From positions 1-13,098 of the forward strand of contig CACZPT010000086.1 of the NCBI GenBank assembly GCA_902783085.1: DNA of 13,098 nt. The letters run 5' to 3'. This document shows positions 1 to 5,596 of this stretch, piece by piece; the first letter of the stretch is position 1, and every line of letters begins with the position of its first letter. The notes beneath the pieces were generated by a model. The model did not search any database. It saw only the letters and a program-made list of their open reading frames with translations, and was not told where the DNA came from. A program made the position numbers and the translations under genes. This stretch comes from an uncultured Methanobrevibacter sp. (lineage in GTDB: Archaea; Methanobacteriota; Methanobacteria; Methanobacteriales; Methanobacteriaceae).

Positions 1-323
1 AACCATTGTTTGAATGGTTCGGCATTTGGAGAAGGTATTGTTTGAATAATACGGAATAATTGTTTTGCAGTGGCAACATCTGTTTCATAAAGTTTTCCGT
101 CCTTATGGGAAGGTAATTTCAGTTGGCTACAAATTGTAGCCAACTCAACACCTTCCTTATTTAACCTTGTTTTAAGTACACTCCAATATTTGCGGGGATT
201 TTTGCTCTCACTAAGAATTCCAACAACATCTATCACTGAAAATTTATATTCCCCTATTTCATCATCCCATTTAAGTCTTACTTCTTGATTCTGAAATAAT
301 TTAATTTTTGTTTCTTTAGTCAT
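1..323 (-). CDS. BRO-N domain protein (phage antirepressor-like), C-terminus outside window
   Basis: I translated the minus strand from the ATG at 321-323 and read 107 residues before the window edge cuts the gene. The residues FSVIDVVGILSES, then RKYWSVLKTRLNKEG, ELATICSQLK and DGKLYETDVATAKQL are the hallmarks of the BRO/antirepressor N-terminal DNA-binding domain, in the roughly 280-residue subfamily common in gut Bacteroidetes, phages and Methanobrevibacter. The role is presumably DNA binding or transcription control; its target is unknown. A clear Shine-Dalgarno AAGGAG (332-337) lies 8 nt before the chosen ATG. An in-frame ATG at 342-344 would place that site inside the gene, so I reject it. 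By eye the gene is richer in G+C than the flanking DNA, which fits acquisition by transfer. The C-terminal part, which differs between subfamilies, is not visible. Confidence 0.85.
   Translation of the reverse strand, partial: MTKETKIKLFQNQEVRLKWDDEIGEYKFSVIDVVGILSESKNPRKYWSVLKTRLNKEGVELATICSQLKLPSHKDGKLYETDVATAKQLFRIIQTIPSPNAEPFKQW
121..145. repeat. Perfect 25-bp palindrome inside the BRO-N gene
   Basis: The arm AGTTGGCTACAA (121-132) and its exact reverse complement (134-145) flank a single central base. It lies entirely in coding sequence, over the residues ELATICSQLK. It could form a hairpin in DNA or mRNA, or be a symmetric protein-binding site. It could also simply follow from the codons of a conserved motif. 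Confidence 0.9.
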
Positions 324-380
324 TTCTTTTTCTCCTTTTCCCATGTAAATATTAATATGATGAAAATTTTTCTATTGTTA

Positions 381-400
381 CTATGTGAATACAAACATAG
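381..400. repeat. Short inverted repeat upstream of the BRO-N gene
   Basis: CTATGT (381-386) and ACATAG (395-400) form a 6-bp inverted repeat with an 8-bp spacer, about 60 bp upstream of the BRO-N start. The position would suit an operator, but arms this short are expected by chance in AT-rich DNA. Confidence 0.3.
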
Positions 401-410
401 GATTTAATCA

Positions 411-521
411 ATGTTGTTAAACAATCTTCAAATTAATAATATGAATTTAATTTTATTGATAATACTATTTTTAGTAAAAATCCTATTTAAATCAAATGAG
501 AGAGCATTTGACAAGTATTAG
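411..521 (+). CDS. Possible small membrane peptide (36 aa), doubtful
   Basis: The frame begins MLLNNLQINN, continues with a hydrophobic stretch LILLIILFLVKILF that could span a membrane, and ends KSNERAFDKY, a charged tail. AGGA at 399-402 lies 8 nt before the ATG and could be a weak ribosome binding site. Short hydrophobic frames arise readily in such T-rich DNA, so it is probably spurious. I record it because the layout (one membrane segment, then a charged tail) is that of real small membrane peptides. Confidence 0.15.
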   Translation: MLLNNLQINNMNLILLIILFLVKILFKSNERAFDKY

Positions 522-624
522 TCAATACCATAAACAGGATTTTAAGATATAATTTGATTTTTAAAAACGAAAAAAATAATTCTAGATGTTTAAAATATTA
601 AAAATGTTAGAATTTGGATTAAAA

Positions 625-768
625 TTAAATATAATAGTTTTTAAAACACGATAAATTGCAAAAATGGAATTGATTGCAATTATGTCTAAGAAGTACAACT
701 TTTTCATGAGTTTCAATATAGGGAACCCCACCATCCTCATTAAAATCCACTATATTAACTTTTTCATC
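625..768 (-). pseudogene. In-frame coding-like extension past the TAG of the MetX-like hydrolase
   Basis: Directly after the TAG at 769-771, the same minus-strand frame stays open for 47 codons to a TAA at 625-627. The first half reads DEKVNIVDFNEDGGVPYIE and then THEKVVLLRH. It uses GGG, GGT, CCC and GTG codons and is much less AT-rich than the spacer beyond it, so it looks like former coding sequence. The last 15 or so codons look degenerate. It may be a C-terminal tail cut off by a nonsense change, or a remnant of another gene. TAG ends two other genes in this window, so general recoding of TAG is unlikely. Confidence 0.35.
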
Positions 769-1713
769 CTATTCCTCAAATTGACTCATGAAATCACTTA
801 AATTATCAGAAATATTTTCAATTTCATTAAAACATAAATGACCTAATAATGAATCCATAATTATTAATTGTGAATTATTAATCATTTCAGACATTGGAAT
901 TGCATCAAGTTCAGGTGGAAAATGCGGATCTTGTAAACAGGAAATAATAAGTACTTTAGCTGTGATTTTATCCAAATCAGACTCCACATCATAATTCATA
1001 CAAGCATCATTACAATATTTCATATCATAAACATTTAAAAACAAACTTTCTCTGCCAAATTCCTCAAAATCCTGAGTTAACTCGTCTTTTAAGGATTGTC
1101 TTAACAATTCCTTAGAAACCCCAAAATTAAACTCTGCTAAACTAGCCAATTTTATTGTTCTATCAAATGAAACTGAATCATCATTTGAACCATAATTTGG
1201 ATCTGACTCGATAATTTCATTAACAAACTTTGATAAAATATAATCATGACCTGCAACTTTATAACTACTTACACCAGGTATGATAAAATCAGCAAAATTC
1301 GGATATAAAATAGCTGATGTCAATGCTACAAAACCGCCCATTGAGTTTCCAATAATCCCCAAAACATGTTCAATATTAAATTTTTCTTTTAAAAATTGTT
1401 TTTGAAAATTAACAACATCTTCAATAGTATAATTAGGAAATTTATTTTTTAAATTCGTAGATGAAGGAGAACAAGACCCTGGAGAACCTAATGCAGTTAA
1501 AGAAATGAAAAAATACTTATTTTCATCAAATGGTCCATTTACATGTGCTAAAGGAAATATTTTTTTAACAGATGAAAAATGACCTAAAGACCCATGGCAA
1601 TAAATAATTGCATTAATAATCTTTTTTCCATCATACTTTGGAGTTCCAAAAGTCATATATTCAACATTAACATTATTAAGGGTTTCACCACTAACAAATT
1701 TAAAAGAATCCAT
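769..1713 (-). CDS. MetX-like alpha/beta-hydrolase (homoserine O-acetyltransferase family)
   Basis: An alpha/beta-hydrolase of the MetX branch. FKFVSGETLNNVNVEYMTFG near the N-terminus matches the family's opening strand. The oxyanion region is YCHGSLGH (38-45). The nucleophile elbow GNSMGG has Ser124, and the other triad members appear to be Asp262 (in QDPHFPPELD) and His292 (in GHLCFNE). Real homoserine acyltransferases use the same fold to O-acylate homoserine with acetyl- or succinyl-CoA, but the family also includes hydrolases, so the substrate is uncertain. At 314 residues it is somewhat shorter than typical MetX. No Shine-Dalgarno site precedes the ATG at 1713. Coding-like sequence extends 15 codons upstream to an ATT, and more follows the TAG stop, so the gene may be decaying or its real start may be ATT. 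It is transcribed divergently from nucS. Confidence 0.75.
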   Translation of the reverse strand: MDSFKFVSGETLNNVNVEYMTFGTPKYDGKKIINAIIYCHGSLGHFSSVKKIFPLAHVNGPFDENKYFFISLTALGSPGSCSPSSTNLKNKFPNYTIEDVVNFQKQFLKEKFNIEHVLGIIGNSMGGFVALTSAILYPNFADFIIPGVSSYKVAGHDYILSKFVNEIIESDPNYGSNDDSVSFDRTIKLASLAEFNFGVSKELLRQSLKDELTQDFEEFGRESLFLNVYDMKYCNDACMNYDVESDLDKITAKVLIISCLQDPHFPPELDAIPMSEMINNSQLIIMDSLLGHLCFNEIENISDNLSDFMSQFEE

Positions 1714-1770
1714 TGTAAAATTCTGTTTTAACTCTTCGAAATATTCATCACTGCAAATCTTAAATCCCCC
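1714..1770 (-). promoter_or_regulatory. Upstream in-frame extension with G-rich SD-like site and ATT in the start position
   Basis: Reading upstream of the ATG at 1713, the frame is open back to a TAA at 1780-1782 and contains no ATG, GTG or TTG. The residues CSDEYFEELKQNFT run smoothly into MDSFKFVSGE, as expected for a MetX-type N-terminus. GGGGGA (1765-1770) stands 6 nt before an ATT codon (1756-1758), exactly where a start codon would belong. Either ATT is used as a rare start, giving a 329-residue protein, or an ATG was mutated. Confidence 0.4.
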
Positions 1771-1810
1771 ACAATTAATTTAATCATCAAATTAAAATTT
1801 TAAAAACAAA

Positions 1811-1820
1811 ATATTTAAAT
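1811..1820 (+). promoter_or_regulatory. TATA box of nucS
   Basis: ATATTTAAAT is centred about 28 bp before the ATG at 1844, the archaeal TATA-to-transcription-start distance. There is no Shine-Dalgarno sequence before that ATG, so the transcript is probably leaderless. Confidence 0.5.
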
Positions 1821-1843
1821 TAATCTAACCAATCTTAAATGTA

Positions 1844-2626
1844 ATGAAATATAAAATTCTTGAAAAACCTAAATGCAGTGATGCATATGATTTAATAGAT
1901 GAAGCATTGCGTAAAAGAGCAACTATAACTCTTTTTGCATGTTGTAAAGTTGAATATGAAGGTAGGGCATTAAGCCAATTAAATTGGGGAGAACGTATAA
2001 TTATTATAAAACCCGACGGATCTTTTTTGGTACATCAAGATAAAAAAGTCGAACCAGTTAACTGGCAACCTCCAAAATCAAGAACAAAAAGTTATTTGAA
2101 GGGCGATAGATTAATTCTTGAAAGTCACAGAAGAACACCAAAAGAACTACTTAGTGTAGAAGTAAGACACATTCAATTTATAAATTATGCAAACATTGAA
2201 GACTTTGAAGAGCTTGAACAAGCAGGTTATGAAAAAGATATGGGTGATATGATAATGGAACGTCCACACCTAATTGAAGAAGGTTTCACACCAACAGCAA
2301 GAGAGTATAGTGTGGAACATGGTTTTATTGACATTTTAGGTAAAGACTGTGATGGTAATTTAATGATTTTAGAACTTAAAGCGCGTAAAGCCGGAACCAG
2401 TGCTGTAAAACAACTTAAAAGATATATTCAGGATATAAAAAATACAGATAATGATTATCTGAAAGATTGCAATGCTCAAAAAAAGAAGATAAGAGGGCTA
2501 CTTGTAGCACCATCAATCATGAATGATGCACTAGATTTAATAGAAGAGGAAGGGATTGAATTTGTATCAGTTGAACCCCCTCGTGAATTAAAGCGAGATA
2601 AAAAAATAACCTTAGATGCATTTTAA
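1844..2626 (+). CDS. nucS: Endonuclease NucS/EndoMS
   Basis: NucS/EndoMS cuts DNA at mismatches, or single-stranded flaps in some reports, and works with the PCNA sliding clamp. It takes the place of MutS/MutL repair in many archaea and actinobacteria. The 260 residues match the usual length. The N-terminal DNA-binding and dimerisation half shows LNWGERIIIIKPDGSFLVHQ and VNWQPPKS. The C-terminal RecB-like nuclease half shows GFIDILGKDCDGNLMILELK, with catalytic Asp163, Glu177 and Lys179, followed by QLKRY. The protein ends in KITLDAF, which resembles a PCNA-interacting (PIP) motif with Leu and Phe in the expected positions; that is inference. There is no ribosome binding site, but a TATA box lies at the leaderless distance. 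The stop overlaps that of the convergent gene by 4 bp. Confidence 0.93.
   Translation: MKYKILEKPKCSDAYDLIDEALRKRATITLFACCKVEYEGRALSQLNWGERIIIIKPDGSFLVHQDKKVEPVNWQPPKSRTKSYLKGDRLILESHRRTPKELLSVEVRHIQFINYANIEDFEELEQAGYEKDMGDMIMERPHLIEEGFTPTAREYSVEHGFIDILGKDCDGNLMILELKARKAGTSAVKQLKRYIQDIKNTDNDYLKDCNAQKKKIRGLLVAPSIMNDALDLIEEEGIEFVSVEPPRELKRDKKITLDAF
2600..2606 (-). terminator. Oligo-T tract downstream of the acidic hypothetical, inside nucS
   Basis: Seven A residues in the end of nucS read as T7 on the minus strand, 17 nt past the stop of the minus-strand gene. Archaeal transcription commonly ends at such U-tracts. In the plus direction, T6 at 2668-2673 could serve nucS. Confidence 0.4.
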
Positions 2627-3102
2627 CGAACTGCATTTTCTATTCTTATCATTTCTTCAAAATAAAATTTTTTAGTATGTTCATTAGCAGGAATAGAATT
2701 AGTTACATGGCAATCTTTTTCTAATTTATAGATTAAATAATCCTCATCATTAATGTTTAATTGAGTATCATCTTCTAATAACTCCAAATCATCTAATTCC
2801 TTTAAAATATTATTATATTCAATTTCTTCTAATTCAATTGCAACATCCAAATCCATTTCCTGAACAAGTGAATTTAATTGAAGTGCAATAGCTACAAAAC
2901 CATTAACAGTTTTACTTCCAATATCAAATTTTGAATTTCTGATTTCTTCCATACTTGACTTAACATGTTCAACAGTGGGTTTAGTACTAGGAATTTCTCT
3001 TGAAAGACCAATTTGATTTATTTCATAATGTTTTTCCCAATTTCCAATTTTATAAATAGCATAATTCCAATCATCAGCTGTTATAATTTTATCTTCTGAC
3101 AT
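2623..3102 (-). CDS. Conserved archaeal hypothetical protein, acidic, possibly DUF2150
   Basis: A soluble, strongly acidic protein of 159 residues with no signal peptide or membrane segment. It opens with MSEDKIITADDWNYAIYKIG and has a helical middle (VKSSMEEIRNSKF), an acidic stretch ELEEIEYNNILKELDDLELL and a C-terminal helix FYFEEMIRIENAVR. I think it may be DUF2150, an archaeal family of unknown function, but cannot confirm this. I chose the ATG at 3102 over the in-frame GTG at 3111, because AGGATGTGAT just upstream is a Shine-Dalgarno site of the AGGAGGTGATC type and contains that GTG. No function is proposed. It is convergent with nucS, and the two stop codons share TTAA. Confidence 0.75.
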   Translation of the reverse strand: MSEDKIITADDWNYAIYKIGNWEKHYEINQIGLSREIPSTKPTVEHVKSSMEEIRNSKFDIGSKTVNGFVAIALQLNSLVQEMDLDVAIELEEIEYNNILKELDDLELLEDDTQLNINDEDYLIYKLEKDCHVTNSIPANEHTKKFYFEEMIRIENAVR

Positions 3103-3141
3103 AAATATCACATCCTAACATTAACTATTACAATCATTTAA

Positions 3142-3182
3142 TTTATATAATATAAATAATATAACTAAGCTTTAATGGAGGT
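3142..3182 (+). promoter_or_regulatory. TATA box and strong Shine-Dalgarno site of the zinc-ribbon membrane protein
   Basis: TTTATATAA (3142-3150) is a good archaeal TATA box, predicting transcription from about 3172. GGAGGT (3177-3182) lies 6 nt before the GTG at 3189 and is the strongest ribosome binding site in the window. It justifies the GTG start. Confidence 0.6.
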
Positions 3183-3188
3183 TAAGCT

Positions 3189-3878
3189 GTGAAAAAATGT
3201 CCTGAATGTGGAAATCCTAGTTATGATGGGGCTCCGGTTTGTGGAAATTGTGGATTTAAATTTCCAAAACCAAAAGTAAAAGCCCCTATTAAAGAAGATA
3301 TATTCGAAAATAAGCCTAAACTTAATATATCTTCAAATGAACAGAGTACAATTGAAATTATCAAAGAAAATAAGATTGTTATTGGGGCAATTTTACTTAT
3401 AACATTACTTGTAATTGGTATTATTGTAGTTACAGGACCAAACAATCAATCTTCAATTAATATTAATGGCACAAACACTTTTTCCAGTGCTGGATTAACA
3501 TTTGACTATCCTTCAACTTGGAATGATGCAAACGGAACCGACGAGTTACATGAAAATGCTGTTTATTATGAAGATACAAATGGTACTTTAATTGAGTATT
3601 ATAATGTTACTAGCGAATTTTCATCAATAAATCAATTGAATACAGAAAGAGTTAATTCTGCTTTACAAAATGGTGCTTATATAAATACAGTTCAAGTTAT
3701 GCAAATAGGTGGAAATGATTCATCAAATGTTATCTTAGAAAATGCTGACGGAACATATACCCGATATGTATCATTAATGGGTAATGGAATGTTATATGTA
3801 TTCAAGATAACCGGATCTTCTCTAGATGCTGTTAGAACAAATGAAATTGAATCTGTATTAAAATCAGTGAAATATTGA
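3189..3878 (+). CDS. Zinc-ribbon, single-TM protein with extracytoplasmic PsbP-like domain
   Basis: The 229 residues show three parts. Residues 1-25 are a zinc ribbon with ligands Cys4, Cys7, Cys18 and Cys21 (CPECG and CGNCGF). A polar linker leads to one membrane segment at about 63-82 (IVIGAILLITLLVIGIIVV). Residues 83-229 would face outside and include FSSAGLTFDYPSTWND, a motif typical of PsbP-like domains, ending in IESVLKSVKY. Proteins of this layout are frequent in Methanobacteriales and their function is unknown; surface anchoring or envelope sensing is a guess. The GTG start begins the zinc ribbon directly and has a strong ribosome binding site. It is apparently monocistronic, with a hairpin and T-rich tail right after the stop. 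Confidence 0.8.
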   Translation: MKKCPECGNPSYDGAPVCGNCGFKFPKPKVKAPIKEDIFENKPKLNISSNEQSTIEIIKENKIVIGAILLITLLVIGIIVVTGPNNQSSININGTNTFSSAGLTFDYPSTWNDANGTDELHENAVYYEDTNGTLIEYYNVTSEFSSINQLNTERVNSALQNGAYINTVQVMQIGGNDSSNVILENADGTYTRYVSLMGNGMLYVFKITGSSLDAVRTNEIESVLKSVKY

Positions 3879-3880
3879 AC

Positions 3881-3915
3881 AGTATGATTAATTCATACTT
3901 TCCATATTTTTATTT
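3881..3915 (+). terminator. Hairpin plus T-rich tail after the zinc-ribbon gene
   Basis: AGTATGA (3881-3887) and TCATACT (3893-3899) form a perfect 7-bp stem with a 5-nt loop, 3 bp past the TGA. A T-rich stretch follows. This looks like an intrinsic terminator. The T-rich stretch around 3904-3913 may double as the TATA element of the next gene. Confidence 0.5.
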
Positions 3916-3927
3916 TAAATTTAAAAA

Positions 3928-4758
3928 ATGACTAAAATTAAAATTGCTTTATGTCAAATGAATGTAGTTGATAATAAAGATGAAAACATTAAAAATGCAA
4001 CTACAATGATTGAAAAAGCCAGTAGGCTAAATTCTGATTTTATCGTTCTTCCAGAAATGTTTAATTGTCCATATTCTAATGATAAATTCATTGAATACTG
4101 TGAAGAAGAACAAAATAGTAAAACATTGAAAAAAATTTCTAAACTTGCTTTAAAGACAAAAACCCATATTTTATCCGGATCAATTCCTGAAAAAGAAAAT
4201 TCTAAAATTTTTAATACCAGCTATTTATTTAATAAAAATGGTGAAATAATAGTAAAACATAGAAAAATGCATCTTTTTGATATTGATGTCAAGGATAAAA
4301 TCTATTTTAAAGAATCTGACGTTTTAAGTCCAGGTAATGAATTTACAATAGCCGATACTGAATTTGGAAAAATAGCTATTGGAATTTGTTATGATGTTCG
4401 ATTTCAAGAATTAGCAAGGATATATGCGAACAATGGTGCCAATATTATTTTCTATCCCGGAGCATTTAATATGACTACAGGACCTGCCCATTGGGAATTA
4501 TTATTTAGATCACGTAGCCTCGATAATCAGGTTTTTTGCGTGGGTGTTGCACCTGCACTTAATAAAGATGCAAGCTATCACAGTTATGGTCATTCAATCG
4601 TAACTAATCCATGGGGTGGGGTAATTTGTCAGTTAAGTGAAAAAGAAGAGTTAAAAATTGTTGAAATTGACTTGGATGAAATAAAAAAAGTAAGGGAAGA
4701 AATCCCCATATTAAAAAATAAAAGAACAGATTTATATAAAACAACTACTTCATTTTAG
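3928..4758 (+). CDS. Nit2-type omega-amidase (carbon-nitrogen hydrolase)
   Basis: A cytoplasmic nitrilase-superfamily amidase of 276 residues, the usual length for the Nit branch. The catalytic triad is visible: Glu43 in LPEMFNCPYS, Lys113 in HRKMHLFDID and Cys154 in GICYDVRF. The segments LFDIDVKDKIYFKES, YPGAFNMTTGPAHWELL and RSRSLDNQVF closely resemble eukaryotic NIT2, the omega-amidase that hydrolyses alpha-ketoglutaramate and alpha-ketosuccinamate to the keto acid and ammonia. A related possibility is deaminated-glutathione amidase (Nit1), but the match is nearer Nit2. No Shine-Dalgarno sequence precedes the ATG, and a T/A-rich TATA-like stretch sits about 20 bp upstream, so the mRNA is probably leaderless. 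Its 3' end overlaps the convergent HEAT gene by 14 bp. No aminotransferase gene is nearby. Confidence 0.88.
   Translation: MTKIKIALCQMNVVDNKDENIKNATTMIEKASRLNSDFIVLPEMFNCPYSNDKFIEYCEEEQNSKTLKKISKLALKTKTHILSGSIPEKENSKIFNTSYLFNKNGEIIVKHRKMHLFDIDVKDKIYFKESDVLSPGNEFTIADTEFGKIAIGICYDVRFQELARIYANNGANIIFYPGAFNMTTGPAHWELLFRSRSLDNQVFCVGVAPALNKDASYHSYGHSIVTNPWGGVICQLSEKEELKIVEIDLDEIKKVREEIPILKNKRTDLYKTTTSF
4682..4724 (-). terminator. Oligo-T tracts downstream of the HEAT-repeat gene, inside the amidase gene
   Basis: On the minus strand two T-rich tracts (complements of A-runs near 4711-4724 and 4682-4690) follow the HEAT gene stop by about 20 to 60 nt. They lie inside the lysine-rich end of the amidase gene. 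T6 at 4765-4770 could serve the amidase in the other direction. Confidence 0.4.
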
Positions 4759-5596
4759 CTAATCTTTTTTCAAACCATTCTTCTTTTCCTGGGTTTTTCT
4801 TAGATAAAACTTCAATTGCTTTTTCTAAAACTCTTACTTCATTATCATAATCATTTAATTTTCTATATAAAATAGCTAATCTTTTATATGGAGCATCTTT
4901 TCCCACTTCTTCTGTTACATATTGTTCGTATTCACGAATCGCCTTTTGAGGATTTGATTTCTCCATTTCTTTAATTGTCTTCATAGGTAATGTTTTTGAA
5001 ACTGTTTTACCTGAAGCTTTTGCTTTAAGTGCTTTTTCTGCTTTTTTAATAGCTTTATTGCATGATTTTTTGAAGTCTTTTTCTTTTTCTTTACGTCTTG
5101 CTTGTTTAATTAAAGCAATTGATTCTTCTGAAGCTAAATCTCCTAAGGCATAAACTGTAGCTAAACGTACACCCCAATCATCATCATCTAATCCTTTAGC
5201 AATAGTTGCTAATTCATCATGGGCTTGAAGTTCTCCCAATGCACGAACAGATACTTTTCTAACACCAAAATCTTCATCATCAATAGCTTCAGCAAAATAT
5301 GGAATTGCATTTTCATTTTTTGTTTCTTTAAGTGCAAATGCTAAAAATCTCTTGTTTTTACAACTTTCAGATGTGAATTTTAAAACTAATCTATCAAAAG
5401 CTGCATCTCCCATACTGCCTAAAATTTCAGCAGCTTTAAATCTTACTTGAGCATTATCATCAGTTGTAGCATTAATTAATGGATCAATGGCACTTTCATC
5501 AGTTACGCCGATTAATGATTCAATAGCTTGCTTTCTAATATTAGTATCTTCATCTTGAAGCTTTTCAATAGCTTCATTTAATGTAAAATTAGACAT
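4745..5596 (-). CDS. HEAT-repeat (PBS-lyase HEAT-like) protein with TPR-like C-terminus
   Basis: A soluble 283-residue scaffold protein. Residues 1 to about 165 are HEAT-like repeats. The recurrent D-x-x-VR-x-x-A-x-x-x-LG pattern is clear at 47-61 (DNAQVRFKAAEILG), 108-121 (DFGVRKVSVRALGE) and 139-152 (DDWGVRLATVYALG). A very lysine-rich linker follows (KKSCNKAIKKAEKALKAK), then a TPR-like helical hairpin region (about 215-265) with YKRLAILYRKLNDYDNEV. HEAT-like proteins of this type bind other proteins; in phycobilin systems they are lyases, but nothing here suggests that chemistry. The partner is unknown. The ATG at 5596 has an AGGGG-type ribosome binding site. It is divergent from the Lhr helicase and convergent with the amidase. 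Confidence 0.85.
   Translation of the reverse strand: MSNFTLNEAIEKLQDEDTNIRKQAIESLIGVTDESAIDPLINATTDDNAQVRFKAAEILGSMGDAAFDRLVLKFTSESCKNKRFLAFALKETKNENAIPYFAEAIDDEDFGVRKVSVRALGELQAHDELATIAKGLDDDDWGVRLATVYALGDLASEESIALIKQARRKEKEKDFKKSCNKAIKKAEKALKAKASGKTVSKTLPMKTIKEMEKSNPQKAIREYEQYVTEEVGKDAPYKRLAILYRKLNDYDNEVRVLEKAIEVLSKKNPGKEEWFEKRLAKMK

Larger units (their letters stand above)
324..624. other. AT-rich intergenic region between the BRO-N gene and the hydrolase remnant
   Basis: About 300 bases with no substantial gene. It holds the Shine-Dalgarno site of the BRO-N gene (332-337), TATA-like AT stretches that could drive that gene (about 345-375), a 6-bp inverted repeat at 381-400 and a doubtful 36-codon reading frame at 411-521. 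The rest is homopolymer-rich A/T sequence in which I see no RNA gene or repeat array. Confidence 0.7.

Noticed and set aside
1..19. 7-bp inverted repeat (AACCATT / AATGGTT) at the window start
   Set aside because: Short arms inside coding sequence for EPFKQW; no sign of function, unlike the 25-bp palindrome at 121-145.
515..528. Inverted repeat GTATT-N4-AATAC in the left spacer
   Set aside because: Five-base arms are expected by chance in such AT-rich DNA.
324..624. Left spacer as a replication origin because mcm is in the window
   Set aside because: There are no ORB-type or other repeated motifs, mcm lies about 11.5 kb away, and no orc1/cdc6 gene is present. AT-richness alone is not evidence here.
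769..771. TAG of the MetX-like gene read as pyrrolysine
   Set aside because: TAG also ends the omega-amidase and HEAT genes, and Methanobrevibacter relatives are not known to use pyrrolysine. A nonsense change or chance open frame is simpler.
3221..3445. Open minus-strand frame of 74 codons
   Set aside because: It lies wholly inside the zinc-ribbon membrane protein gene, whose ribosome binding site, cysteine motif and membrane segment are convincing. The antisense frame has no such support.
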